Source: Hyposmocoma kahamanoa
Lineage: Eukaryota; Arthropoda; Insecta; Lepidoptera; Cosmopterigidae
NCBI RefSeq assembly: GCF_003589595.1
Contig: NW_020653409.1
Coordinates: 2,162,425-2,226,424, forward strand
Reading direction: 5' to 3'
Length of the DNA stretch: 64,000 nt
Under the pieces are notes generated by a model that searched no databases, was not told the DNA's origin, and was given only the letters and a program-made list of their open reading frames with translations. Below, piece after piece: positions 43,955 to 57,278 of the stretch. The translations under genes and the position numbers were made by a program. The first letter of the stretch is position 1. Every line of letters starts with the position of its first letter.

Positions 43955-45580
43955 AGTATTTTTTAGATAAAGAAGTATGGACAAACAACAAGAGTCTAAA
44001 TTCCACACAATTATGATTCAAAGTGTATTCCAAAGCATTTCAGTTTATTTGAAGAGAGCAATCCCTAGAGTTTCTTGCTCGTTCTTCTCAGGGAGGTCAG
44101 CGTAGTGAACGAGCAGTAGCTTACAAAGTAGCTTAAAAAATGACGTTTTCAGGTGTAAAAATTTTACCTATGAAATAAAAATGCGTTGCGTGGGCGTTGA
44201 GCAGTGACGCTGCATTGTATTATACATAAATTAGAACTACATCCCGCATACTACGTTGAGCCGGCGTGTGGCGACGGAACGCGTGTGCATCTGACGAGAG
44301 GCCAGGGGGCCTCCCACAACCTTTCCAAAAACAATCTTATTTCAATGTAAGCCCTAAATAAGCTTATTATAATATTACTCATATTCGTACCATGACGAAC
44401 CTGTCAAGCAAGTAATGTATTATTGCAAAAGTGATTGAAAAAGAACGAATAATTTCCCAATATTGTCTATTCCTTACTAAAAATAGGAAAGAGATAACGC
44501 TATGTGAACTGTATAATGCCGTCTCTTTCTTTTTTGATGTTCCGAATCGTCTTATCTTAGTATAAGGTTTAAGTACTTAACGTTATTTACATTCAGAGAA
44601 TTTTACTGTTAAAAGAAAAGTATGTAATAATAAAATCTATTAAAATTACGTTGTTTTCAATAATTACTCCACATTTTAATGAAGAAAAATAAATAAAACA
44701 AGCTGAGTCATGATAGTCACGTTGTGAATTCGGAACTGTAGTCTAGTGTCAACTGTTAGTTTCGCCAAGGAGTATATAGATGGCGCTGTTATAATTTTAC
44801 GAAATAAACATCGCGTATTTTTATTTGCTATGTATTGCTAAAAATATTTACTATGTGCTATTAAATAAAAAATAAACAAAATATTGAAGAGATATGTAAA
44901 TAAATAAGTTCAACTTGACTTTTAATCATTACAAATCAATATTAAGACAATAAAACTGAAAATAATATTGTTTCCATTGCATCCGTGCAACTATTTTAAG
45001 ATTGCTAAATTTGACATAAGAACAATATTACTTTAATGTTAAAGTCACGTCATAGTACGAACCGATTGAATGAATAGTCACAAAGCAGCCAATAAAACAT
45101 CATAGTTTTAACATTACAATAAGCTTACTTTAAGCTCGTTATGATACGAAAAGTCAATGTAAGATTAAAGTAATATTGTTTTAAGAGGTTGTGTTAGGCC
45201 CCCAGGAGACGAAGCGGAAAGAGTTGCTGCGGTGCCTAAGTAAAAGGGCGCGTTCCAATTAAATCGTTACGACAGATGATCGTACAGTCCAAAGCGTCGT
45301 GGCTCGTATATTTAAATGATGTTGTTCATGTATAGTACAACACGATTAAGTGTCGTTCACGACTTTTTTGTGTTTACGAAGACAGACTGTCGTGACAATG
45401 GGAAGAGCTAGAAGGACTGTCGTCATACGATAAATAAAACGTCACGGTAAAAATGTGACGACTGATAATCGCAACTTCAATGCGACAACGAATTGACACA
45501 CTGTGCGTTGGAATCATAGCGTGACGTCGACGCATTGCGCTCTCTTAACATCCACTTAGAACATAGTCTCAGTACAGAGT
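43955..45580. other. Unassigned intergenic DNA
   Basis: CpG-rich patches at 44200-44300 and 45200-45540 look MITE-like, but I could not pair their ends. No gene is seen. Confidence 0.35.
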
Positions 45581-45582
45581 AC

Positions 45583-46000
45583 TAAAAAACCGACCTCAAA
45601 AGTACGTGGAAATACGTCTATTTGCTAAGTTTTATTGAAATATCCCCTAATTCGCCACTATACAGTAATTGACACTGAAGATAATATAAATCGGTTCTCG
45701 GAAGCGGAAAAACGCCTTGAACTGGAGAAATAGCAAAATCAACCATTAGAATAATTGCTCCTAAATTAAAGTTAGGCGCTATTTATAAAAATGAATCTTC
45801 ATGCGTAAACAGCCACCCTTAAAGGTGGATGATTTTCTTCAAAATAAAATAGGACCACTATGGAAGTACCCCCTATCCAACAAAAAAAGAATCATGAAAA
45901 TCGGTTCACAAATACCGGAGCTATCGCGTAAGATAAATACAAAAAAAAAGAACATACAGTCGAATTGAGTACCTCCTCCTTTTTTGAAGTCGATTAAAAA
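45583..46000 (+). repeat. Repeat R2 copy
   Basis: It begins AAAAACCGACCTCAAAAGTA and ends TTTTGAAGTCGATTAAAAA. Confidence 0.7.
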
Positions 46001-46263
46001 CAGACCAAAGTGTAAAACTGAACATGCTGTTAACTTGTACAACATACATTGAGTTGTGTTAAAATAGGGTGGCTACACTGGCAAAATGCCGAGAACCCGT
46101 GCCTAATAGTGATATTTATAATGGGTTGATGATGATGTAGCATTAAAGTATGTTACACGTCCTTGGTGTAATAAAGCCGTGAAGGCAAAATGACAACTTT
46201 TCAGGAGACAGGTTTAAAGATTCCACAAACAAAATTAGTTGAATACGTTTTATGCCTAAGAGC

Positions 46264-46561
46264 TTATGCAAACGGCGTATTTTATACGCGCCGACGACGC
46301 GCGTTTAAGCCGCCGTAAACACGCTATGGTGAATCGATTCAAACCTATGATTCAAATGCACGCAAAAATCACGTTGCAAGCAAGCAGCTTATATAGGTAC
46401 TCCACTGGTGTTTACTATTAGAATTTCATGTAGTTGCTTCATTTCAATAACTAACTGAAATTAACAAACAAAACTAAAATTAAAACACACACACGCCCAT
46501 ATGACGCGCGTTTACGGCGCATATACGCGCGTCGGCGCGTATAAAATCGCCGTGTGTATAA
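46264..46561. mobile_element. CpG-rich MITE with about 50-bp inverted ends
   Basis: The left end contains GTATTTTATACGCGCCGACG and the right end its near complement GTCGGCGCGTATAAAATCGC. Both arms continue through a GCGCGTTTA block. Confidence 0.75.
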
Positions 46562-46937
46562 TAGAAGAGTTATAAAATCAATATATTTAATTTATTTCAT
46601 GTAGTTCGTATTATTTTAATGACTGTCGTGTGACAAAAGCATTTTTAACGCAAGATCACATGTGACTTCATTACACCCAAGATAAGTATTATTTACACAC
46701 GTTAAATTATGAAGAACTTTTACAAAAGAACAGTTTTTATAGGGGCAACTTTGTAACGTAACAGTATCCGTTTCGAATAAATAATGTCAACAACAAGGCT
46801 ATTTCTTTTTTAATTCATTTTGTTCGTTACAGGATCACCGATTTTTCACTGTCTTCATACCGCTAACGAGGTTCGCTCTGATATTGATAAATTACTTTAA
46901 TTACTTATTGAGCTCACGCCTAACCATTAATCCGTAA

Positions 46938-47210
46938 GGCTCAATTTATATTGCAATTTATATTTATATTGCATAATGAATTTTATGGTCAATTGCGTGA
47001 CGTACAAACTAGATACGAACCAAGATCACCCGCGAAATTCTCGCACATGCTAGAGAACGCTCGCGCATTCGCGAGAATTCCACCAAATATTTTGACTCGT
47101 ACTTATCAAATTTGTACGTTCCACAATTGGCCATAAAGTTCATTAAGCTGTGTAAAATATCGTCACCAAAATTCGCTGTCATTGCGTTCCGCCGCAATAT
47201 AAATTGAGCC
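46938..47210. mobile_element. Harbinger-like MITE, 273 bp
   Basis: Ends GGCTCAATTTATATTGC and GCAATATAAATTGAGCC are perfect inverted repeats with TAA on both sides (46935-46937 and 47211-47213). The interior holds TCGCGAGAATTCC-type palindromic CpG sequence. Confidence 0.88.
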
Positions 47211-47214
47211 TAAC

Positions 47215-48030
47215 GTAAGATATAATTTACATGTTTAAATACGTTTACGGAATGCCACATCTGCAAAATGATTACTTTTTAGAAGAGAGATTTCAAAATA
47301 AATTTAAATTATACCTAATTAATAAATGCTACTACAATTTAAGAGTCGATACAACCAGAAATGGCTTTGATTGATCCCGCATAACAGTGAAAGTGTTAAA
47401 TCACTTTGGAAAAAATACAGTAAAATTGAGGATGTACTAATTTAGTACATTGTGTGAAAACACGATAGAAAATAAAAACACAAACTTACTTCGAAATGTT
47501 ACAAGAAAACCGCTGTATTCAATAAGTATTTTATATGTACCACTTTTTTGTATTCAACTGAATTAAATAGAACACTTATAGACACGATATACATTTTTCA
47601 AATTTTTCAAAACTTTAGTTTCGTTTGTAAAAAAATGAATTCTGAAACAAAGCTGAAAAGATTGGAATTCGAGCTGAGGTAGTATGGACTCTTAAGGCTG
47701 GAACAAATGCCCGATTGACGAATTAGGCTCTTTTAAATTAAATTCCTAATAATAATAACAGTCCAATAATCACAAAAAAATGATATGATTGCTAGTAGAA
47801 TGTATTGTTCATTTTTTTTTTAACTTATGTAGTTCCGTAGTTAAGTATTATTATTTGAAAAAAAATCCTTCCCACTCGCGAGATCTGCGCAGTACTACGC
47901 TCAGTCGCCTTTGTGTCAAATTTAATTTGTATATATATATATATATATATTTGACTTTGTTTTTATATTTTAGATTTTATAAATTAGTTATTTCGTTATA
48001 TTTACAATGCATCTTTTTTAATAACTAACA
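47215..48030. other. AT-rich, unassigned
   Basis: A (TA)n run of about 21 bases occurs at 47930-47950. No coding frame is supported. Confidence 0.4.
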
Positions 48031-48034
48031 ATAT

Positions 48035-48185
48035 TAGTTCTTCTATATTGTTAGTTATATAAATACTACTATTGTTATAGTAATATTGTTATATGAATAA
48101 TAATGTTGATTTTACTTTACTGAATACTAATATTGTTATAACAATATTAGTATGAATATTAATATTGTTATAACAATATTAGTAT
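48035..48185. repeat. Palindromic AT tandem repeat
   Basis: Units containing AATATTGTTATAACAATATT, itself a perfect palindrome, recur with variants up to the edge of the 108-bp array. Confidence 0.75.
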
Positions 48186-48390
48186 TCTGGGTAGTGCCGC
48201 GGAGTGAATTCCGTTGCCCTTGGTCTCGCATTTGATTCCCAATACAACAAATTTTTTAAATGAACTTCCTGAACTTGGGCCTGGTCTGGGTTTCTGGTAA
48301 TACCTATGCTTGGATTCAATTTCTCTGGCAGTAATAAGGAGCACAGGGAGTTCCCTAGTTTGAGACCAGGTGGTTGGCAACAGAGCAGAC

Positions 48391-49090
48391 AAAAGCACAT
48401 TTCCCAAATTGATTCTACCCGTAAATGAACCCGGGAACAAGAGCTACGGAATACACTACGCGGTATTACCTAAAACACCTAGTAGCAAAAAACCATTTTA
48501 GGAAAATTCGTTTCCGAAACTGGTTCTACCGGGAATCGAACCCGCGACCAAGAGTTGCGGAATGCACTCCGCGGCACTACCCAGAACACCTAGGCCAAAA
48601 CCATTTCAGAAATGTTAATTTCCCAAATTGATTCTACCGGAAATCGAACCCGGGGCCAAGAGTTCCGGAATACACTCCGCGGCACTACCCAGAACACCTA
48701 GGCCAAAACCATTTCAGAAAAGTTCATTTCCCAAATTGGTTCTACCGGGAATCGAACCCGGGACCAAGAGTTATGGAATACACTCCGCGGCACTACCCAG
48801 AACACCTAGGCCAAAACCATTTCAGGAATGTTTATTTCCCAAAGTGGTTCTACCGGGATTCGAACCCGGGGCCAAGAGTTACGGAATACACTCCGCGACA
48901 CTACCCAGAACACCTAGGCCAAAACCATTTTATAAAAGTTCATTTCCCAAATTGGTTCTACTGGGAATCGAACCCGGGACCAAAACTTACGGAATTCACT
49001 CAGCGACACTTTTCAGAACACCTAGGCCAAAACCATTTTAAAAAAGTTCATTTCCCTAATGGGTACTGCCGGAAATCGAACCCGGAACCT
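48391..49090 (-). repeat. 108-bp tandem array with tRNA-like B boxes
   Basis: Seven units are counted from the GATTCTACC/GGTTCTACC marks at 48411, 48522, 48630, 48738, 48846, 48954 and 49062; all spacings are 108 except the first (111). On the minus strand each unit has GGTTCGATTCCCGGTAGAAC, a consensus polymerase III B box. A single unit in the opposite direction precedes the array at about 48186-48290. Confidence 0.93.
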
Positions 49091-49337
49091 TCACATGCGT
49101 GCATGCTTTATGTAAAATCTACAAATCGCTTAAAACACGACCACACACACAGCATATTCCCGTGAGAAGAAATATTCACTTTATTTCACACATTTTAAAT
49201 TCTATATTGTATAGCTATTTCCAAAGTTCGCCCTAAGCAGTCCGATGCGTCCAGCCAATGTTTGCCTTTCAAAGAAATATACCTTATTGTTGAGAAACCT
49301 AGTCACACTTTGTAGTGCCCGTGGTGGCACAAGCTGA

Positions 49338-49345
49338 TGACGTCA
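49338..49345. promoter_or_regulatory. CRE-like palindrome TGACGTCA
   Basis: An exact cAMP-response-element consensus sits beside a local GC-rich patch (49346-49372). It is 9 kb upstream of the galactokinase ATG. An 8-base match alone is weak evidence. Confidence 0.25.
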
Positions 49346-49739
49346 TCCTGCGCCCCGCTGCACCGCGGGACACAAAGACATACCCACTTTATTTAGTAGA
49401 AATGAAACTATACTGCATTGCATTTTCCGCCCAGCGCCGCTTGCAGCAGTTTTGTTTTGAAGAAAATAGAAATCAAAGAAAATAAAACCACCACTGATCC
49501 AGAAAATATCTCAAATATTTGCTCTCGTGACGACGAACCCATGTTTCAACCAGAAAATAGTACTCCAACTTCAATTAAACTTCGTGTTCTCGCTATTGCG
49601 ATTTTGACGCTTTTTAATGTTAACAATATATTTAATAAAGTACCTATTTTAATATATATTTATTTAACCGCGCGCAAAGTACGTATCGTTATACTATACT
49701 GTGTTCTTCTTATTGTTGGAATTTCCATCAGTTAAAAAC

Positions 49740-52700
49740 AAATTAGTCGTATTGGTTGTAATCACTTTTATTTTTTATTTTTTTATTAATCTAAATGTTT
49801 ATTTACGTATTGTACAAATTGAATAAATAATACATAAAAGTGATACTTTCAATGACGCATAATTAATTAGTAAATATTGAAGTTTGTTAAACGCATTTAA
49901 AATATAGCGACCAAAAGTATTTGTTTTAATTTTACTACTCTGTTCTACTTCTCTTTTATAGTTGAAAATAGTAGTATTAGTTGTTAATTGATACTATCAA
50001 CTAACGATCGAATCATTGCCCGATTTGCCTAATACTTTCACTATTTATGCCATTACAATTTTGACCCTAAACTATTATGTAATTTTTATTTTTACGATGG
50101 TTTATTCTTGAATATCTCTGAGGGAACAACAACGTAGGTATAGATTGCAAAAAAACACTTACGGCTCTTCTGTATTCTAATTTACAACTTATCTTTATTT
50201 GACTTTGTGTAAGTACAAGCGAGTGGTCGAAATTACTGATTGTTATTACTGCTTAGAGGTCAAGTCGTCAAAGTCATTCGCGAGGGTGCAGAGGAAAAAT
50301 TCCTAATCTTCGATATGATTTTAGAGGGGTATATCCACTTTAAAGTTAAAAATAAAATATTGTATGAGTAACTACACGATATATTCAAGCATAGACACTA
50401 ATCAGAAACATAAGACAATAAAGTTTCCTCGATAGATAAAAATCACGAAATGACCTCTAATTTTCACATTTTTTCGATTCATCCTCGAAATGCTACAGGT
50501 TATTAGGACAAAAATTAGATAATTAATTATATTTAAGCATGATCGAGAACTGTCACTACACACTGTACTTACGACACTTTTTTTAATCCCTTTAGTTTTA
50601 GAGTTATTCCGCTAAAACGAATTTGGTACTTTTAATGCACAAAATTCAACATTTTCTGTCGCGACGCCAACTTAAGGGATTTGTTTCACAAATTTGGGCG
50701 GAGCCAATGTCAAAACTTGTTTGGCATGCTCCCTCTTATAGTCTAACGACAGACAAAAAATAATATTGTAACAAATTTGAATAATAAATAAATGTTTAAT
50801 TATATTATAAAAATATATAGGTACTATTATAATTTAAGTAAATGTAATTTTTCACAGTGACATATTTCTTATTATATATTTAATAGTGAACAAGTTCATT
50901 AACTAATAATTTAAAACTCGGCCTACTTTTGCTCTTATTTTTATCCCTAATTCAGGGCTCATATGTGTACAACATTATTTTAATATTAAGACAGGCAAAA
51001 TGATATCAAGTTCTTAGGTTTTCGCGATTGTTACACATAGAAATGAATGTATTATATGGGCATTTCTCCTAGAAGAGCTAAATTATCTGACTTCAGGGGT
51101 CGAATTTTTTTTCTTAATTTCAGGAAAAACATTGAGCGGTAAGGAAAAAGAACTCTAACTTACATAAGAGTCCGATAATTGGGCAACTAGATTCTTCATA
51201 CTTTTTGACATATTTGATCCACCGAATTCAACTACCACCGAAATCAGGATTTCTTGACAAAAGGCGTAATTTTTGTATAGAGTATTATGAGAAAGGCAAT
51301 AAAAGCATTCAATAATCAACATATACTTTTACTAATATGACTAACTATTAAACCAGGCTTTAAAAACCAAAGTTTATTTATAAATCGACCAGAATAACGG
51401 CAACAAATTTCATCCTATGCCTATTAATTAAAATCAGTTTACAGTTTGGCTGTTCAGCCTTTTTTCAATCACATAAAGTACTTCCGTATCTCTTTTTAAA
51501 AAAAACATTGAAATTAATCTGTAACTACAAAAGCAAAAAATAAATTTTTGGAAACTTGCGCGATTAATATCTTTCATTACTTTTTTGTACATGCAGCTTT
51601 AAAATCTTTCCTTCCACTTTTTCTTCGCGTATCTATCGCGTATTCTCTGTCTATCTTTTTCTTTAAACCTTTCATACATAATCGGATCGCTTTTTATCTT
51701 TGCTTTTCTAGCTCGTTCCTTCATTTTCACGATTCTCTCATCTCATCATCTCGATTTCCAATTTTTGGTTTCTGTTTTGATATTCCTTATTCATTTTCAG
51801 TGGGAAGCAAGTAGTAATATAAAATTGTGGAAATCAACAGTATTAACTAAACGTTTATATGAAAACGTATAAAATTCTTGCTTTCCAAAAAAAAATTTTG
51901 CCTTCGAAGGCAGGTTTTTTCCGACTTCGGTGAAAGCTTTCTGAATTCGGTGGCATAAAATCCATCAAATTTAAGACCACGAGATTCAGAAAATATACAT
52001 ATTTCAGATATTACTCGTAAACGACAAAACCTATAAATTGTTATTATATTTTAGTCGTTACAACACATAGTACAAGAAATATTACATACAACCATAAAAT
52101 TTAGTTTTTGAATTCAAAAATTAACCTGGACCAAATCCACCGAGTTACGTATTTACACGCAAAAAGTCCTAGAATTGTCAAAAATCGCCCACCTGTTCTT
52201 TCCAGTCGCAGGGGCGTGATGGACGAACAATACGAACATATTCCGAAGCTTCTAAAATGCTTCACTTCTGATGTGTAACGTGATTAGTAACTACCACCGA
52301 ATTACCTCGTAGGCCTGGGACACGCAGCAATCTTGGTATTTTGATAAAACTATTGTGTAGGTTCACAATTCGTAAGCGGGGATCCACGAAAATTTATCTG
52401 CTTTCGATACTGAAGAAGTAAAATGTTGGCTTGACTTTATTTATCAATGCAGGCAGTGTTACTTGTAAAAACTTGCATATTCATATTCAGTACAACGGGT
52501 CTTTACTTTTTTGACATCCACTCACAGCACAATCAATTAAATTCATTTTTTTTTCGAAATTTATTAATTTTTGGTTGGAACTCAGCAATTTGCGTTGCAA
52601 ATTTCCATAGTTAGATCTAATTTTCACATTTTTTGTCGAGATTTGGGAATATGGTAGAAATGTAGCTGCAGGGGGTCCACTGGAATCAGTTAAATTTTGA

Positions 52701-54160
52701 AAGCGGTCTGTGAGAAAAAAAGTCTGGGAACCTCTGCTCTAGAGTCTAGACGATGTTAATATAATAGCGGTTACTATACGGAAGAAATATCAGGGTAATA
52801 TTACAGAAACGTTAAACTGTTAAATAATATTTTCTGATTCATATAAGACACCTTCAAAATAAAGCACTCGTATAAATCATTGTATATTTATTAATTTGCC
52901 TCAATAAATCCGCCGTCCTCTAACTAAAACGGCTGAGTGACAAAATAATTTTTTGAGATATCACAGAAAACCATATTTAGAATAACCCAGTTTTAAAATA
53001 TTGAAATTGTTTAAAAATTTCAGCTATACATTGTTAGTGTAAGTTCCGATAAGCCGAACACGTAAACTAATTTTAACTGCTTTTGAAAAATAATTGAATT
53101 GATAAAAGTAATTGAATAATTTTGTGCTCTATCTTTTGCTATTTAAAACGGATAGTAGCTCATTTTTCACGTACCCGCGTTTTAATTACTGGACGGCAGA
53201 AATATTAGCATAACATTATGTGGATTGGGGCATTTACATTTCTTTAAACGTGGCTCAAGAAAGTTTACTGTTCTCCGTTCGTACCATTGCTTTTGCTTTG
53301 TGGTGAAAATTTGTTATATTTGTTGAAGCCAAATATTGAAATTCGCCTGTTAAATAATAACATATGTTTTTATAGTATCATTGTACTTATTTCTTTCGAC
53401 TGTACCTATCTATTACGTCTAGCTAGCAATGTTATGGCGCCATGATATATTACTAAGATTGTGAGTGCGCCGCAGTCTGAAAAATATTGGGAACCCCAGG
53501 TCTACTTTACGTCTTACCGCAGGGTTGTCACCATGTATTTTTTTATTTAGAGTGTTGGGGTGGGTATCCTACTACTATGTCCATATTGGGAATAATAAAA
53601 AGATATTAATGCTTTCTCACAAGCCGTTTTATAGTATGTGCAGTAATTGTAGTGTATAGTATACAAGTCGTAATCTTTGTGTTGTTCAGAATATCGTTTT
53701 CCCAAATAGCGGAATTTATTTTTTAATTTTAAGTGAAATAATTAATAATTTTGACTAGTTAGGGCTCGCCGCCCCCATTGCTGTGCTGCCCAGGGCCATG
53801 GTCCCCTCTGCACCCCACACGCTACGCTGCTGATTATATCATAATGTTGTTCGTTTTGGAAAGCTTCTATTTCAATTACGTAACACAGCCTGTATAAATA
53901 TTTGTGTCAATTAATTTAACTCACGACTTTGTTCTTTATTGACTGTATACGTAAGTAGATTACACAATTTGTCTGCACTCGCAGTATGGTGAACATCATT
54001 TCAACTTTATAATAACTTTCCTTCACCTTATTATACTTTATTATAATAAATTTACAGTTGGACAACAAAATATATTAAATAAGCAAAGTTCTTACTATGT
54101 CATAGGTTCAAAAAGCATCGTCGTGTAGCGATGCACAAACTGAAGTAAATCATCTATTGA
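49740..54160. other. Long AT-rich stretch without a gene
   Basis: The only recognisable items are hAT-like end fragments. AAAAAGTCTGGGAACCTCTG at about 52720 and AAATATTGGGAACCCCAGGT at about 53480 resemble the 3' ends of such elements. A pyrimidine-rich run at 51590-51790 creates a false hydrophobic frame. Confidence 0.4.
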
Positions 54161-54164
54161 TACC

Positions 54165-54420
54165 ACGTGACGGGACGAACAAGTCGTGCACCTGGTGATA
54201 CGCGACCGTCTGGCCACAATTCTACCAATTTTTAACAGACTTCAAAAAAGGAGGTTTGTTTTTAGAAGATTACTACGGCAGTTGCGAACCGATTTTGATG
54301 ATTCTTGTGATTTCAAGATCAGATCCTTGTGATTTAAAGCTCTGAGTGGCACTTGAGCTGTTATGGATAAGCGTGTCGCTTACCACCAGACGTACGACTT
54401 GTTCGTCCCGTATCACACAA
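54165..54420. repeat. Rearranged R1 copies flanking an R2 end
   Basis: A reversed R1 end (CACGTGACGGGACGAACAAG) is followed by reversed R2 sequence (TTTTTAACAGACTTCAAAAA), then by a forward R1 end (TTAAAGCTCTGAGTGGCACT to TTGTTCGTCCCG). Confidence 0.6.
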
Positions 54421-54429
54421 AAAAAACAT

Positions 54430-55325
54430 TTATATATATTTAAAGAAAATATTCCTGGTGGATAAGTACCACTGATTTCTATTTTTGAAAAGGTAGTCAG
54501 TCATTAAGTACTTTACAAAGTAGTTAGGTAAAATCTTGTGAATCTCAATCTTATCTTTTTTTATTGGAAAGAGGGTACTTTAGTATTGGTCCCATTTAAA
54601 TTTGAAGAAAATATTCCACTTCTAATAGTAGCAAATTAGGAGATTAATCCGGTTTCACGCACTTTCCGGTAACCGATTGCAATAAAACTTGGCAAATAGT
54701 TTTTTTTAAATCTTGAAACCAGTGTAATGATGCAATTATGGCAATATTTATTCTTCGTGACCGTCATGATGGCTGGTCGCCTGTCACATCTGGCACTGAG
54801 TGTATGTTCAAGAATTGCTACCTATTTGCTTTATATTCTAAGAAATAAAAAAAAATTGACCAGCCATTCTGACGTCAGGATGGCTGGTCGCCACTTTGTT
54901 CAGCACGAAGAAAGCAGATTTTCCAGAAGTATGTATTACTAATAATTGCCACCTATTTGCTACCTTCACGAATTAAAGGTATACGCATCCTATCTGCATT
55001 AGTAAAAAAAATAGAATCGATTGAAAATTTTATGAAGAAGTACCAACGCCTGCCCTTTGTGTATGGCAATAAAGCACTGAAAACTTTTGCTTTTTTAATT
55101 TGATCAGGCACTTCTTCAATTATTTTTTATGATTTCTCAGAATATATCAAAGGCAGCAATTATTTAGAAAAGGTAGCAAATAGATAGCAATTCTTGAATA
55201 TATCCTCAGTGCCCGATGCCACAGACGACCAGCCATGCTGACGGTCACTTGTTATTCTGCTAAATTATAGTTGCAATGACAGTTGAGTCTCAATAGAGTG
55301 TCAGCAAAATGGCAGTAAAGGAGCA
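54430..55325. other. Repeat-derived, inverted motif
   Basis: Reversed R2-like sequence occurs at about 54560-54700. CGTCATGATGGCTGGTCGCC at 54762 and GACGACCAGCCATGCTGACG at 55225 are near complements, as are the adjacent 'isolated tract' motifs, so 54760-55245 is probably a degenerate foldback element. Confidence 0.5.
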
Positions 55326-55329
55326 ATGA

Positions 55330-55630
55330 TGGTAGAGCTCCTTGTGAAAGGTTCATTCAGGCAAATACTGCCACCTTACCTATTTCTGTCGCCAAGAGGT
55401 AATGTGAGCATTACTGCAATCCGGTATTAAAGGGTAAGGGTGCTGGTGAAATTACAGGCACATGGGACTTGTCCACTTATGTTTTAGCGTGACAGGCGCC
55501 ACGTAGCAGCGCCCCTCAGATCTTGCGATTTAAAGCTCTTGAGTGTCAGTGCAACTGTTATAGATAGGTGTGTCACTTACCACCAGGTGCACGACTTGTT
55601 AGTCCCGCCGCTAGGTATCATAAAAAAATA
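55330..55630 (+). repeat. Dispersed repeat R1, most complete plus-strand copy
   Basis: R1 is the most frequent repeat in the window. It starts near GTAGAGCTCCTTGTGAAAG and passes through AGTACTGCCACCTTACC, GTGAGCATTACTGC, GAAATTACAGGCACATGGG and GATTTAAAGCTC. It ends with ACGACTTGTTNGTCCCG and a short A-run. About a dozen copies lie on both strands, variously truncated. The A-tailed end suggests retroposition, but I see no tRNA-like head and no coding capacity. Confidence 0.75.
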
Positions 55631-55639
55631 TACGCTATT

Positions 55640-55935
55640 TAGATCCGGAAATAATTGTAATATTTTTATTAAAAAATACGGAACTCATAAGCTTGTAGAA
55701 TTTCATCTAATTGCCAAGTTTTATTCAAATCGGCTACCGGAAAATGCGCGAAACCGGATTCGTCCCCTAGTTTGCCACCCTTCGAAATGAAATTCTTCAA
55801 TTTTAAATGGGACTTATACTGAAATACCATCTTTCCAACAAAAAAAGAATCATCAAAATCGGTTCACAAATAACCGGAGTTATTGCGTAACATGCATACA
55901 AAAAATCCTTCTCCTTTTTGAAGTTGGTTAAAAAT
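55640..55935 (+). repeat. Repeat R2 copy, adjoining R1
   Basis: It includes AAAATCGGTTCACAAATAAC and ends CTCCTTTTTGAAGTTGGTTA. Confidence 0.65.
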
Positions 55936-56067
55936 AGTTTCATTTCCTAATTCCTAATTACGTAACGGCCAAGAAGTTTATTGTTTTTTTACTAAACATT
56001 CTGGGCTAGCTCCAATCTGTTGTATTCATACTTTAAAAAAGTATGTAATCAATTGAATTATATATTG

Positions 56068-56281
56068 AACTGCCTCCGTGGCCGAACGGTTATCATGCCG
56101 GACTGCCACGCAGAGGTCCCAGGTTCGATTACCGGCCCGTGGGAAATATTTGTACGGCCTACATTTATTTCTCTCGTGATTTTGGGTGTAATTTGTGGTT
56201 GTCTATGTGTATGTCCATGGCACCCGCGACACAGGGTTTCCTTAGTGCAACTATGTTGAGTGTGTGCGTTATTAAAAAAAA
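56068..56281 (+). mobile_element. SINE S-A family, copy 3
   Basis: The head AACTGCCTCCGTGGCCGAAC, the B box CAGGTTCGATTACCGG and the body are the best preserved of the four copies. The tail is a run of A after GCGTTATT. Confidence 0.88.
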
Positions 56282-56289
56282 TACACTGA

Positions 56290-57275
56290 TAAATCCGGAA
56301 TTATAAGTCAATAACATATTAAGACGGATGTGCAAAGTGATCAGAACGGATTAGATAAGAAATAGGATTAGAAGACGAAGTTTGAATGTAATGCCAGTGA
56401 TGGAAAATGGCGAATTAATTCTAGTTTATCGTGGGATGAACATGTAACACGAAGGTATAATAGTCACATAAAACATTTTAAATGTGAACATCGAACACTT
56501 TTGTGAAAGAGGACAACGACGTAATTGATGGACGGGTTATGTGGAAGACGATATGAACAACGAGATGACACCTGTCATGTCATTCAACTCCCAATGGAGA
56601 TGCATAAAAGAAAATGTATTTTGCTGACCCCAACTAATATGAAACGGTCGAGTGGATACTCCGTTATTAAGTAATGCACACACGAATTATCTGAAAAAAC
56701 CGCTTACGTTTTGTGTCATAATAAAATATTTATTGTTTATAAATGACTGGTTTCGTAGTTATAAACATTGTTAGATAAAGTTTTGACAAACACTTGGATG
56801 AGTGGGTCACTCACTCCTAATTAGAGGATTGAACACACGATCTGTAATAAAATCAATTACATCTCGGTTTTGTATTAAAGTTACTGGTTTCATAGTTGTA
56901 AGCTCTGCATATTGTAAGATAAAGTTTTCTTAGTGAAGCCTTGGATGATAGTGTAATAAAGTTGAAAAATGTGCTGGCATTAATGCACACAAGAAATGAC
57001 ACAAAGTCGCTTATATTTTGTCACATAATAACACATTCCTTAAATTTTTACTAATTAACAATCTCAGATAAAATTTTAACAAAGTCTTGGATGGGTGGCC
57101 CACTAACTCCAAATAGTGGAATATAATGTCGACGGCGGATTGGTATTAATGTACACAAGCAATGTGACACAGTCACGTTTTTTTTTATAAAAAACATTAT
57201 TGTTTGTAAATAGGTAACTGGTTTCCTAGTTATACGCTATAAACATTGTAGATAAACATGAACATTGCATATGAA
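56290..57275. other. Unassigned, internally duplicated
   Basis: TGGATGGGTGGCCCACT-type strings recur at about 56797, 57089 and 57510, suggesting diverged tandem copies with a spacing of about 290-420 bases that also include ACATTGTTAGATAAAGTTTT. Confidence 0.5.
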
Positions 57276-57278
57276 GTA

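Noticed and set aside
48168..49165. Repetitive protein-like frames (NWFYRESNPGPRVTEYTPRH type)
   Set aside because: They come from 108-bp units divisible by three; the conserved DNA feature is the B box on the other strand.
51548..51814. 88-codon hydrophobic frame
   Set aside because: It has a pyrimidine-rich composition (Phe/Ser/Leu only) and starts at a non-ATG codon.
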